DNA from: Starkeya sp. ORNL1
GTDB lineage: Bacteria; Pseudomonadota; Alphaproteobacteria; Rhizobiales; Xanthobacteraceae
Assembly: GCF_012971745.1 (NCBI RefSeq)
Contig: NZ_CP048834.1
Span: 620,001 to 684,000 of the forward strand
Direction: 5' to 3'
DNA length: 64,000 nucleotides
Numbering within the stretch: position 1 is the first letter of the stretch; each line of letters begins with the position of its first letter. The notes under the pieces were generated by a model, which saw only the letters and a program-made list of their open reading frames with translations, did no database searches and was not told the DNA's origin. Below are positions 35,224-43,755 of this stretch, piece by piece. The translations under genes and the position numbers were made by a program.

Positions 35224-36720
35224 ATGCCGATATCGCGCCTGTCGTTCGTCCAGGCAACGCTGCTCATGCTGCTGGCGGGCCTCATCGCCCTGGTCGCGAT
35301 CGTCGGCACCACGATCTGGCTGGTGAACCGCACCCAGACCTATGTCGAGGAATTGAATCAGGCGCGCGAGTTACGCAGCGCCGCGATCGACCTTTTCGTC
35401 ACCCTGCAGAACGCAGAGACCGGCCAGCGTGGCTATCTGCTTACCGGCGTGGAGAGCTATCTGGCGCCGTATGATCGTGCCAAGGGCTTGTTTCCGCAGC
35501 GCCTTTCCCGCCTCGAGGCCGCGGCAAAGATCAATGCGCCCGACCAGACGGAAGTCGATCGCCTGGCGCCGATCCTGAACGACAAGATGGCGGAGCTCCA
35601 GCAGACCATCGATCTCGCCAGAGCGGGCCATGGCGAAGAGGCGCTCACCATCGTTCGCACCGACAGCGGCAAGCAGCTCATGGATGATGCGCGCGCCATC
35701 CTCTCGCGCCTGCTCACGACCGCCGAGGCCCGGCTTGCCGACCGCATCACCGCCCAGCGGGACAGTGCCGACACGCTGTGGTGGGCAGCCATCATCGGCG
35801 GGCTGGTCATTCTGGCCGTCACTTTCGGGGGCGCCTGGACCATCGTGCGCTACACGCGGGACCTTGCGGACACCCAGAAGGAGGTCGAGGCACTGAATGT
35901 CGGCCTGGAGGAGCGGGTGCGCGAGCGCACCGCCGATCTTGCCCGGGCGAATGACGAGGTGCAGCGCTTCGCCTATATCGTCACCCATGATCTTCGTGCG
36001 CCGCTGGTGAACATCATGGGCTTCACCAGCGAATTGGAAACCAGCCTCGACTCGATCCGCACCTTCATCGCCTCGGCGCCGGGCGAGGCGGTCGACCCGG
36101 CGTTCGCCGAGGCACGGGTGGCGGTGCAGGAGGATGTGCCGGAAGCGCTTGGCTTCATCCGCTCCTCGACCCGCAAGATGGACGGCCTGATCAATGCCAT
36201 CCTCAAGCTGTCGCGCGAGGGGCGCCGTGCGCTGAAGCCGGAGCCTGTCGACCTCGCGGCACTGCTGAAGACGGCCGAGGAAAGCCTCACCCACCAGCTC
36301 AATGAGAATGGCGGCAGCATCAGCGCCGCGGTCGGATTGCCGCCGATCGTCTCCGACCGGCTGTCGCTGGAACAGGTCATCGGCAATCTGCTCGACAATG
36401 CAGTGAAGTACCGCTCCCCCGAGCGCGCCTTGCAGATCAAGGTCGCGGCGCGCCCGGCGCCGGGCAATCGCGTCGCGATCACCGTCGAGGACAATGGCCG
36501 CGGCATTGCCGAACAGGATCATGAGCGGGTGTTCGAACTGTTCCGCCGCTCCGGCGTTCAGGACATACCGGGGGAAGGCATCGGCCTCGCCCATGTGCGC
36601 ACGCTGGTGCGCAATCTCGGTGGCGACATCACCCTCAGTTCACGGTTTGGACAGGGGACGACGTTCAGTATAGAGCTGCCGCGCGACGTGCGGGTGTTTC
36701 TCGGGAGTAAAGCCGCGTGA
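35224..36720 (+). CDS. CHASE3-domain sensor histidine kinase
   Basis: A 498-residue inner-membrane kinase. TM1 is at residues 11-34, the periplasmic CHASE3 domain (LQNAETGQRGYLLTGVESYL) at about 40-180, TM2 at 187-208, and a coiled coil with EERVRERTADLARAND at about 215-245. The DHp box is FAYIVTHDLRAPLVNI with His255, and the ATPase has NLLDNAVKY, DNGRGI and GEGIGLAHV. CHASE3 ligands are generally unknown. The ATG at 35224 follows AAAGGA. It overlaps the next gene, a lone receiver, as GTGA, so it is the head of a three-gene phosphorelay operon. Confidence 0.93.
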   Translation: MPISRLSFVQATLLMLLAGLIALVAIVGTTIWLVNRTQTYVEELNQARELRSAAIDLFVTLQNAETGQRGYLLTGVESYLAPYDRAKGLFPQRLSRLEAAAKINAPDQTEVDRLAPILNDKMAELQQTIDLARAGHGEEALTIVRTDSGKQLMDDARAILSRLLTTAEARLADRITAQRDSADTLWWAAIIGGLVILAVTFGGAWTIVRYTRDLADTQKEVEALNVGLEERVRERTADLARANDEVQRFAYIVTHDLRAPLVNIMGFTSELETSLDSIRTFIASAPGEAVDPAFAEARVAVQEDVPEALGFIRSSTRKMDGLINAILKLSREGRRALKPEPVDLAALLKTAEESLTHQLNENGGSISAAVGLPPIVSDRLSLEQVIGNLLDNAVKYRSPERALQIKVAARPAPGNRVAITVEDNGRGIAEQDHERVFELFRRSGVQDIPGEGIGLAHVRTLVRNLGGDITLSSRFGQGTTFSIELPRDVRVFLGSKAA

Positions 36721-37163
36721 CCGAAGATGCCAAGCCGGTGACGATCGTCATGATCGAAGACGATGAAGGCCATGCGCGCCTCATCGAGCGCAATATCCGC
36801 CGTGCCGGCGTGCAGAACGACATCGTGCCATTCACCAATGGCACGGACGCGCTCAACTTCCTGCTTGGCACCGACGGCAGCGGAGCGGTCAGCGCCGGCC
36901 GCCATCTGCTGGTGCTGCTCGACCTCAATCTGCCGGACATGACCGGCGTCGATATCCTGGAGAAGGTGAAGGCGAATCCGCACACCCGCCGCTCGCCGGT
37001 GGTGGTGCTCACCACCACGGACGACGCGCGCGAAATCCAGCGCTGCTATGATCTGGGCGCCAATGTCTACATTACCAAGCCGGTGAATTATGACGGCTTC
37101 GCCAATGCCATCCGCCAGCTCGGGCTGTTCTTCGCGGTGATGCAGGTCCCGGAGACCGCGTGA
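36717..37163 (+). CDS. Single-domain response regulator
   Basis: A 148-residue stand-alone receiver. The acidic pair is IEDDEGHA, the phospho-acceptor is D69 in LLDLNLPDMTG, and the conserved Lys is in ITKPVNYD. The segment RLIERNIRRAGVQNDIVPFTNGTDAL, here cut to IERNIRRAGVQND, resembles the Rcp1/phytochrome-partner type of receivers. With no output domain it probably passes phosphate between the kinases on either side or binds a protein target. Start and stop both overlap neighbours by four bases (GTGA). Confidence 0.92.
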   Translation: MTEDAKPVTIVMIEDDEGHARLIERNIRRAGVQNDIVPFTNGTDALNFLLGTDGSGAVSAGRHLLVLLDLNLPDMTGVDILEKVKANPHTRRSPVVVLTTTDDAREIQRCYDLGANVYITKPVNYDGFANAIRQLGLFFAVMQVPETA

Positions 37164-38209
37164 ACGCCATGCCAGGCACCGGCACGCTGCGCGTGCTCTA
37201 TGTCGATGACGATCCGGCACTGACGAGGCTGGTGCAACGCGCGCTGGCCCGGCGCGGCTATACCGTCGCGACCGCCGCGGACGCCGCCTCCGGCCTCGCG
37301 CGGATCGCGGAAGGCGGCATCGATGTGGTGGCGCTCGATCATTATCTGCCGACTGGAACCGGCCTCGACGTGTTGGCGGAGCTCGGCCTCCGCGAAGGAT
37401 CGCCGCCGGTGGTCTATGTCACCGGCTCGGCGGAAACGGCGGTCGCGGTCGAGGCGCTGAAAGCGGGTGCCTTCGACTACGTGCCGAAAACGGTGAATGA
37501 CGAATTCCTCGAACTGCTCGGCAGCGCCATCGACCAGGCCGTCGACAAGGCGCGGCTGATCCGCGCCAAGGAGGAGGCGGAGCGCCAGGTGCGGGTCGCC
37601 AAGGATCGCGCCGAGACGCTGCTCTCCGAGGTCAATCACCGTGTCGCCAACAGTCTCTCCATGGTGGCGGCGTTGGTGCGCCTGCAGGCCAATGCCATTG
37701 CCGACAAGGGCGCCAAGGCCGCGCTCTCGGAGACGCAGGCGCGTATCATGGCGATCGCCGGCGTGCACCGGCGGCTCTACACCTCGGACGACGTCCGCAG
37801 CGTGGAGATCCACGAGTATCTCACCGGGCTGATCGGCGAGCTCGCGGTCTCGATGCGTGAGGCCGGCCATCATTCCTCGGTCAGCGCCGAGGTCGAGACC
37901 ATGCCGGTGCCGACCGACAAGGCGGTGTCGATCGGCGTCGTGGTCACCGAACTGGTGACGAATGCCTTCAAATATGCCTATCCGGACACCGCCGGCGGCG
38001 ACATCCGGGTGAGCTTCGGGCGCAATGGGGACAATGCCGCGCAGCTCGTCATCGAGGATGACGGGATTGGCTGGCGCGGCGACGGCACGGCGCGCGGCAC
38101 CGGGCTCGGCACCCGCGTCGTCAAGGCGATGGCTGGCAGCCTCGGGGCCGAGTTGAGCTATGACGCGCCGGAACGTGGCACCCGCATCCGGCTCGACTTT
38201 CCGGTGTGA
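37160..38209 (+). CDS. Receiver–HisKA_2 hybrid histidine kinase
   Basis: A 349-residue soluble protein. An N-terminal receiver (YVDDDPAL; D60 in VALDHYLPTGTG; K110 in YVPK) is joined by a coiled coil at about 125-155 to a HisKA_2 dimerisation domain (LLSEVNHRVANSLSMVAALVRLQ, with His160; cut here as SEVNHRVANSLSMVA) and an HATPase (VTELVTNAFKYAYP, EDDGIGW). Phosphorylation of the receiver probably controls the kinase. GTG at 37160 overlaps the previous stop; an ATG three codons later is an alternative. The three genes form a relay whose final target is not encoded here. Confidence 0.92.
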   Translation: MNAMPGTGTLRVLYVDDDPALTRLVQRALARRGYTVATAADAASGLARIAEGGIDVVALDHYLPTGTGLDVLAELGLREGSPPVVYVTGSAETAVAVEALKAGAFDYVPKTVNDEFLELLGSAIDQAVDKARLIRAKEEAERQVRVAKDRAETLLSEVNHRVANSLSMVAALVRLQANAIADKGAKAALSETQARIMAIAGVHRRLYTSDDVRSVEIHEYLTGLIGELAVSMREAGHHSSVSAEVETMPVPTDKAVSIGVVVTELVTNAFKYAYPDTAGGDIRVSFGRNGDNAAQLVIEDDGIGWRGDGTARGTGLGTRVVKAMAGSLGAELSYDAPERGTRIRLDFPV

Positions 38210-38230
38210 CGCCAGCTGATATCCGGCCTT

Positions 38231-39724
38231 TCAGATCCGGGCGACGACGCTCTTCAGCTTGCAATAGGAGCGCAGGCCTTCCATGCCCTTCTCCCGCCCG
38301 AAGCCGGACTTGCGGTTGCCGCCGAAGGGCACTTCGATGCCGCCTGCGAAATACTCATTGATGTAGACCTGTCCCGCATCGACGGCGCGGGCGTATCGGT
38401 AGGCCTTGGACAGGTCGCGCGTATAGATGCCGGCCACCAGGGCATAGTCGGTGCAATTGGCTGCGGCGATCGCCTCGTCAAGTCCGTCAACCACCTGCAC
38501 AGCCAGCACCGGCCCGAAGATCTCCTCCTGCACGATCGGATCCTTGACGCCGCGCGCGGCGACGACAGTCGGCTGGAAGAACCAGCCATCGGCGGCGTTC
38601 GAGGGGCGAGCGATGTTGCCGCCGGCATGAATGATGTTGCCGGCCGCCTTGGCCTGCTCGACGTGGCCGGCGATCTTCGCGAGCTGGGCCGCTGAATTCA
38701 CCGGCCCGATGGCGGGATTGCGCAGTCCGTGCCCGATGCTGAGGCCCTCCATCCGGCCGGCGAGACGGTCGATGAAGCCATCGGCGATGCTGCGCTCGAT
38801 GACGAGCCGCGAGCCGGCCGAGCAGATCTGCCCGGCATTCTCGAAGATCGCCTCCATCACCCCGTTCAGCGCGGCATCCGGGTCGGCGTCGGCCATGACG
38901 GCGAGCGGCGACTTGCCGCCGAGTTCCAGCACCAGGCGCGTCACGTGCTTCGCCGCCGTCTGCATCACGCGTATGCCGGTGTCGACCGAGCCGGTGAAGG
39001 TGATGTGGTCGATGCTCGGGTGATCGGTCAACGGCGCGCCGGCCTCCCGGCCGGTACCGGTGACGACATTGAACACACCCGCCGGAAGCCCGGCCCGGTG
39101 CGCCAGTTCGGCGAGCATCAGGCAGGTGAAGGGGGTCTGCTCGGCCGGCTTCGCCACCACGGCACAGCCGGCGGCCAGCGCCGGGGCGATGCCGCGCGCC
39201 GCAGTGGAGAGCGGATAGTTCCACGGGATGATCTGGGCGGCGACGCCGATCGGCTCCTCGATGGTGAAGCCGACATAGTCCGGCCCGAGCGGGATGCTGG
39301 CGCCATGCAGCTTGTCGGCGGCGCCGGCGTAATATTCGAAGGCGCGGGCGGCACCGCGCACGTCGCCTTCTGCCTCGACCAGCCGCTTGCCGCTATCGAG
39401 GCTCTCCACCACCGCAAGCCGGTCGGCATTGTCGCGGATCAGGGCGGCAAGACGGTTGAGCACACGCCCGCGCTCCGCAGGGGTAGCCCGGCCCCATTCG
39501 CCGGCAAGCGCCCTGCGCGCGGCAGCGACGGCGGCGTCGACATCGGCTGCCGTGCCGGCGGCGAAGCCGGCAAAGGCGGCGCCGCGGCCCGGATCGAAAC
39601 TTTCCATCCGCCCACCGGCTTCGGACGCGACGAAGCGTCCGTCGATGAAATGGCCGTCGGGCAGCCCCTTCAGCGTGCCCGTCGCCAATGCCTCCTCGAC
39701 GAGGCTGTCGCGCACCGCGCTCAT
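38231..39724 (-). CDS. NAD(P)-dependent aldehyde dehydrogenase
   Basis: A 497-residue ALDH-superfamily enzyme. IIPWNYPLSTAARGIAPALAAG, cut here as IIPWNYPLST, binds cofactor; LELGGKSP carries the general-base Glu; ENAGQICSAGSRL carries the nucleophilic Cys; GPVLAVQVV and PFGGNRKSGFGRE are the C-terminal family motifs. It oxidises an aldehyde to a carboxylic acid. A long open frame extends upstream into the neighbour, but the ATG at 39724 overlaps the stop of the enolase-superfamily gene (ATGA) and gives the right length. It is the second gene of a two-gene operon divergent from the MocR regulator. Confidence 0.94.
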   Translation of the reverse strand: MSAVRDSLVEEALATGTLKGLPDGHFIDGRFVASEAGGRMESFDPGRGAAFAGFAAGTAADVDAAVAAARRALAGEWGRATPAERGRVLNRLAALIRDNADRLAVVESLDSGKRLVEAEGDVRGAARAFEYYAGAADKLHGASIPLGPDYVGFTIEEPIGVAAQIIPWNYPLSTAARGIAPALAAGCAVVAKPAEQTPFTCLMLAELAHRAGLPAGVFNVVTGTGREAGAPLTDHPSIDHITFTGSVDTGIRVMQTAAKHVTRLVLELGGKSPLAVMADADPDAALNGVMEAIFENAGQICSAGSRLVIERSIADGFIDRLAGRMEGLSIGHGLRNPAIGPVNSAAQLAKIAGHVEQAKAAGNIIHAGGNIARPSNAADGWFFQPTVVAARGVKDPIVQEEIFGPVLAVQVVDGLDEAIAAANCTDYALVAGIYTRDLSKAYRYARAVDAGQVYINEYFAGGIEVPFGGNRKSGFGREKGMEGLRSYCKLKSVVARI

Positions 39725-40827
39725 AGCGCGACCTCGCTCACCTTGTAGTCCGCCTTGTCGAGCCAGGAGGGCTCGATCTCCATGCCCCAGCCGGGGCCTT
39801 CCGGGATCTGGACCGCACCGTCGCGAACGACCAGCGGATTGCGCAGCAGGCCGCGCTCCCACGGATAATAGTCTTCGCCCTCGATGGAATATTCGACATA
39901 GGGCCCGGCATTCTCCAGCGCGCCCATGACGTGCAGCGTAAACGCAGTGACCATGGACTGGTTGGCGGAATGCGGCGTTACCAGCATGCCGGCATCCTTC
40001 GCCATGTCCGCTACTTTCAGCATGCGCACCACGCCGCCGATATAGCAGACGTCCGGCTGCACCACGTCGACGACGCGGTTCTCGATCATGTAGCGCCAGA
40101 TGGTGAGGTCGCAGTCCTGCTCGCCGCCGGTGACATCGAGGTCGAGCGCGTCGCGCACTTCGCGCGTCCAGTGATGCTGCCAATAGGGGCAGGGCTCCTC
40201 AAAATGGATGATGCCATTGTCCTGGAGCATCTGGCCGACCTCGATCGCCTTCTTCGGCGAATAGGCGCTGTTGCCATCGACCAGGAGGCGCGCCTCGTCG
40301 CCCAGCGCCTTGCGCACCATCGGCACGATGGCGTCGGTGCGGCCGGGCCACTCGTCCTCGTCATGCCCGCACTCCTTGCCGACGCGGAACTTGAAGGCGC
40401 TGAAGCCGTGCGCGTCGCGCAGGCGCGGCAGGCGGTCGGCTTCCTCTTCCGGCGTGATCTCGCCGCGCTTCATGCTGGAGGCATAGACCGGGAAGGGGCG
40501 GGGGGTGCCGCCCAGCAACGCGCAGACGCTCTTCTGCTCGATCTGGCCGCGCAGATCCCACAAGGCGGTGTCGAGGCCGGTGATGGCGCGGAACAGATAG
40601 GAGCAGGGGAATTTGTGCTCGCGCTCGGGGATCAGCGTGACCAGCGCCTCGATATCGGAAGCGTCAGCGCCAAGGGCATAGGGCGCGACCTGGCGATGAA
40701 AGACCTGGGCGGTGATGTCCGCATTATAGGGCGACAGCTGTCCCCAACCCTGTCGGCCCTCGTCGGTGGTGACGCGGACAAAGCCGACATAGCGGTTCGA
40801 GAAGGTCTCCAGGCGCTGGATTTTCAT
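39721..40827 (-). CDS. Enolase-superfamily (mandelate racemase/muconate lactonising-like) enzyme
   Basis: A 368-residue cytoplasmic enzyme that abstracts a proton alpha to a carboxylate. The magnesium ligands are visible in LLVDGNS (Asp), HFEEPCPY (Glu) and TGGEQDC (Glu). The second-strand base motif reads FKFRVGKECG, so the usual KxK is KxR. TPHSANQSM carries the opposite-face His. These features suggest an acid-sugar dehydratase or a hydroxy-acid/proline-type dehydratase. The partner aldehyde dehydrogenase and the MocR gene imply an inducible catabolic route. The exact substrate cannot be read from the sequence. Confidence 0.85.
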   Translation of the reverse strand: MKIQRLETFSNRYVGFVRVTTDEGRQGWGQLSPYNADITAQVFHRQVAPYALGADASDIEALVTLIPEREHKFPCSYLFRAITGLDTALWDLRGQIEQKSVCALLGGTPRPFPVYASSMKRGEITPEEEADRLPRLRDAHGFSAFKFRVGKECGHDEDEWPGRTDAIVPMVRKALGDEARLLVDGNSAYSPKKAIEVGQMLQDNGIIHFEEPCPYWQHHWTREVRDALDLDVTGGEQDCDLTIWRYMIENRVVDVVQPDVCYIGGVVRMLKVADMAKDAGMLVTPHSANQSMVTAFTLHVMGALENAGPYVEYSIEGEDYYPWERGLLRNPLVVRDGAVQIPEGPGWGMEIEPSWLDKADYKVSEVAL

Positions 40828-40883
40828 GGATTGCCGATGGTTCGGGACTGCGCTTGCGCGGTTTCGCTGGATATTCCCGCTCC

Positions 40884-40911
40884 AATGGTCTGGAACTAAG
40901 GTCCATTCTGG
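40884..40911. promoter_or_regulatory. Probable MocR-protein operator, divergent promoter side
   Basis: The half-site AATGGTCT at 40884-40891 is followed by an inverted AATGGACC (read as GGTCCATT, 40900-40907, extending to CTGG). It lies between the enolase-superfamily gene (-) and the MocR gene (+). The same half-sites recur on the other side of the regulator gene at 42451-42481. Confidence 0.55.
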
Positions 40912-40953
40912 AGAAAACTACAGGCCAATTGCCGGCGAGGAGGTCGTGCCGTC

Positions 40954-42441
40954 ATGGTCAAATGGGCCAAGGGAGCCTTGCTCCAGTCCATCGTCATCGA
41001 TCGCGAAGCGCCGCAGGCCTTGAGCCTGCAACTGTGCGCAGGCCTGCGCGACCTGATCCTCGGCGGCATGCTGAAGGCCGGCGACCGGCTGCCGGCAACC
41101 CGCATCCTCGCGGCACAGCTCGGCATGGCCCGCACCACGATCGTCGAATCCTTCGAACGGCTGGTGGCAGAGGGGCTGCTGGAGACCAGGGTGGGTGCCG
41201 GCACCTATGTCAGCCAGGCCATCAACGCGGAGCGCCCGGCAGCACAGCCGCAGAAGCCGACACAGCCGGCGACCAGCGCGCGGCTTGCCCAGTCGATGGC
41301 GGCCGCCTCCGGGCGTTTCGCCGAGCGCCTCGCCCACCAGCCGCGGGCCTTCACCACGGCGATGCCGGCCTTTGACGAATTCCCGATGGCACAATGGTCG
41401 CGCCTCGCGGCCAAGCACTGGCGCAAGCAGCGCTTCGACGTGCTGGGCTATCCCGATCCGCTCGGCTACCGGCCGCTGCGCGAGGCCATCGCCTCGCATC
41501 TGCGCACCAATCGCGGCATCGACTGCACCGGCGACCAGATCTGCGTCGTCGCCGGCGCGCAACAGGCGTTCCAGCTGATCGGCGGCGCGCTGCTCGATCC
41601 CGGCGACAAACTATGGTTCGAGAATCCCGGCGCCATCGGCGCGCGCAACAGCCTGCTGCTCTCCGGCGCCGACCTCGTCCCGGTGCCGGTGGACGATGCC
41701 GGCCTGAACGTGGAACGCGGGCTGGAACTGGCGCCGGACTTCACGCTCGCCTTCGTCACCCCCTCGCACCAGCAGCCCCTGGGCACCAAGATGAGCCTGG
41801 AGCGCCGCTTCGCCCTGCTCGACGCTGCCGAGCGCTGCGGCGGCTGGATCATCGAGGATGATTGGGACGGCGAATTCCGCTTTTCCGGCCAGCCTTTGCC
41901 GACGCTGAAGGGCATCGATACCGGCGGACGGGTGATCTATGTCGGCACCTTCTCCAAATCGCTGTTTCCGGCGCTGCGGCTCGGCTTCCTGCTGGCGCCG
42001 CCGGCGCTCGCGCCGATCCTGCACGCCAGCCTGGAGGCTTTCTCGCCCGGAGTTCCGACTGCGCCGCAGGCCATCGTCGCCGACTTCATCGCCGAGGGGC
42101 ATTTCGCCACCCATGTCCGGCGCATGCGCAAGCTTTATGCCGAGCGCTACCAGACGCTCTACGACGCGGCGCAGGCCCAGCTTGGGGACTGGCTCGACAT
42201 CATGCCGACCACCACCGGCATGCATACCGTTGCCTATCTCAAGCATGGCCTCGACGCCGAGCGCGTCGGCGCCGCCGCCACCGCGCGCGGCATCACCGTG
42301 GCTCCGATCAGCCGCTTCTGCACCGAACCTTTCCCACGACAGGGGCTGGTGCTCGGCTTCAGCGGCTTCGGCGCGCCGCAGATCGAGCAGGGCGTCAGGG
42401 TGTTGCGCGGGGTGTTCGAAGGGCTTCGCGCCGCTGCGTGA
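40954..42441 (+). CDS. MocR-type (GntR–aminotransferase fusion) transcriptional regulator
   Basis: A 495-residue regulator. An N-terminal GntR winged helix (LILGGMLKAGDRLPATRILAAQLGMARTTI, cut here as GDRLPATRILAAQLGMART; to about residue 90) is joined by a Pro/Ala/Gln linker to a PLP-binding aminotransferase-like domain (YPDPLGYRPLREAIASHL, WIIEDDWDGEFRF, YVGTFSKSLFPALRLG with the PLP Lys). MocR proteins sense amino compounds or PLP. AGGAGG lies upstream of the ATG at 40954. It sits between a catabolic pair (ALDH, enolase-like) and a PotABCD-type transporter and probably controls both. Confidence 0.93.
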   Translation: MVKWAKGALLQSIVIDREAPQALSLQLCAGLRDLILGGMLKAGDRLPATRILAAQLGMARTTIVESFERLVAEGLLETRVGAGTYVSQAINAERPAAQPQKPTQPATSARLAQSMAAASGRFAERLAHQPRAFTTAMPAFDEFPMAQWSRLAAKHWRKQRFDVLGYPDPLGYRPLREAIASHLRTNRGIDCTGDQICVVAGAQQAFQLIGGALLDPGDKLWFENPGAIGARNSLLLSGADLVPVPVDDAGLNVERGLELAPDFTLAFVTPSHQQPLGTKMSLERRFALLDAAERCGGWIIEDDWDGEFRFSGQPLPTLKGIDTGGRVIYVGTFSKSLFPALRLGFLLAPPALAPILHASLEAFSPGVPTAPQAIVADFIAEGHFATHVRRMRKLYAERYQTLYDAAQAQLGDWLDIMPTTTGMHTVAYLKHGLDAERVGAAATARGITVAPISRFCTEPFPRQGLVLGFSGFGAPQIEQGVRVLRGVFEGLRAAA

Positions 42442-42450
42442 ACGGGGCGA

Positions 42451-42481
42451 AATGGTCTGTCCCGTTTTGCCAGAATGGACC
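42451..42481. promoter_or_regulatory. Probable MocR-protein operator upstream of the transporter operon
   Basis: AATGGTCT at 42451-42458 and AATGGACC at 42474-42481 form a direct repeat 23 bases apart. CCAGAATGGACC (42470-42481) is the exact reverse complement of GGTCCATTCTGG at 40900-40911. The site lies between the MocR gene and the binding-protein gene. Confidence 0.6.
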
Positions 42482-42563
42482 TGCCTGACATACCAATGCC
42501 GCCCTAGAGTTCCATCCAGAGCCGGCGCGCGCTGGCTCCAAACCTCGATAGGAGGATGGATAC

Positions 42564-43630
42564 ATGACCAGTCTGAGGGGACTGCTCGCCTGTGCGCTGG
42601 GGATCGCGGCTCTCGCCGCTCCGGTCCCGTCGCAGGCCGATACGCTGCGGCTGCTGACCTGGGGCGACTATGCGCCGGAAGCGGTCATCAAGAAGTTCAA
42701 GGAAGCCACCGGCATCGATGTCGAGGTCACGCTCTCGAATAATGAGGACATGATCTCGAAGCTGCGTGCCACCGGCGGCGCGGGGTTCGATCTCGCCCAG
42801 CCGAGCCAGGACCGCATCCTCGGCCCGCAGACCGATTTCGGCATCTACAAGCCGCTCGACGTCAGCAAGATCGACACTTCCAAGTTCATTCCCGACCTGC
42901 TCGACGCCTCGAAGAAGAACACCACCATCGACGGCAAGGTCTATGGCGTCTCGCATCTTTGGGGCACTTCGGGCCTCGTGGTGAACAAGGCCAAGGCGCC
43001 GAACCTCAAGACCTTCGCGGACCTGTGCTCGGACCAGTACAAGGGCCACGTCTCGATGCGCCTGAAGCGCACCGCGCTGTTCGGCATGGCGTTCGCGCTC
43101 GGTGACGATCCGTTTGCCGCCTATGGCGACAAGGCCAAGTATCAGGCCATTATCGAGAAGGCCGGTGCCGCCCTTGCTGCCTGCAAGAAGAACGTGAAGG
43201 CCTATTGGTCCGGTTCGGACGACCTGCTCACATGCTGCGCTCCGGCGAGGTCTATGCCTCCGAGGCTTGGGATTCGACAGGCTTCAAGCTGAACGGCGAA
43301 AACCCGGACATTAATTTCGTCGCCCCGACCACCGGCGCGCTCGGGTGGATCGATACGTTCGCGCTGCCGGCCAAGGGCAAGAACGACGAAGCCGCCTATA
43401 AGTGGATCAACTTCGTCATGCAGCCCGAGATCGCCGCGCTCATCGTGCAGTCCTCGGGAAGCTTCTCGGCGTCCAAGGGCTCCGATGCGCTGGTCCCGGA
43501 AAAGCTGCGCAAGGCGTTCCAGGAAGCCTTCCCGCCGCAGGTGATCGCCAATGTGAAGTGGTTCCCGGCCATTCCGCCCGGCTATGAAGACATGGAAGGC
43601 AAGATCCTCGACAAGATCGCGGCGCAGTAA
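42564..43630 (+). pseudogene. PotD-type periplasmic binding protein gene with a one-base frameshift
   Basis: The first part (42564 to about 43230) encodes a signal peptide ending near SQAD and then LRLLTWGDYAPEAVIKKFKEATG and GGAGFDLAQPSQD, typical of spermidine/putrescine-type binding proteins. The frame then runs into a premature stop at 43292, while the natural continuation (MLRSGEVYASEAWDS...PEIAALIVQSSGSFSASKG) is open in another frame up to 43630. Both parts look intact and join well if one base is added at about 43228-43232 (CTGCTCACATGCTG where CTGCTCAACATGCTG would restore the frame). This is either a fresh mutation or a sequencing error. AGGAGG precedes the ATG. If restored, the protein would have about 355 residues. 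Confidence 0.85.
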
Positions 43631-43638
43631 GCTCGACA

Positions 43639-43665
43639 AGGCCCGGCGGCATCGCTGCCGGGCCT
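43639..43665 (+). terminator. Hairpin after the binding-protein gene
   Basis: AGGCCCGGC/GCCGGGCCT forms a nine-base perfect stem starting about nine bases after the stop. It has no T run, so it may act as an mRNA 3' stabiliser or partial attenuator that leaves the binding protein better expressed than the transporter, rather than as a full terminator. Confidence 0.5.
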
Positions 43666-43690
43666 CCCCTGGCGGTGCCGCGCCGATCAT

Positions 43691-43733
43691 GACGTCATCC
43701 TGAGGTGCAGGCATCGCGAGCCTCGAAGGATGC
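43691..43733 (+). repeat. Family A repeat inside the transporter operon
   Basis: GACGTCATCCTGAGG...CCTCGAAGGATGC, a single forward copy, lies between the binding-protein gene and the ATPase gene and ends 22 bases before the ATPase start. Confidence 0.85.
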
Positions 43734-43755
43734 GCACGCAGGATATGACCACCTG

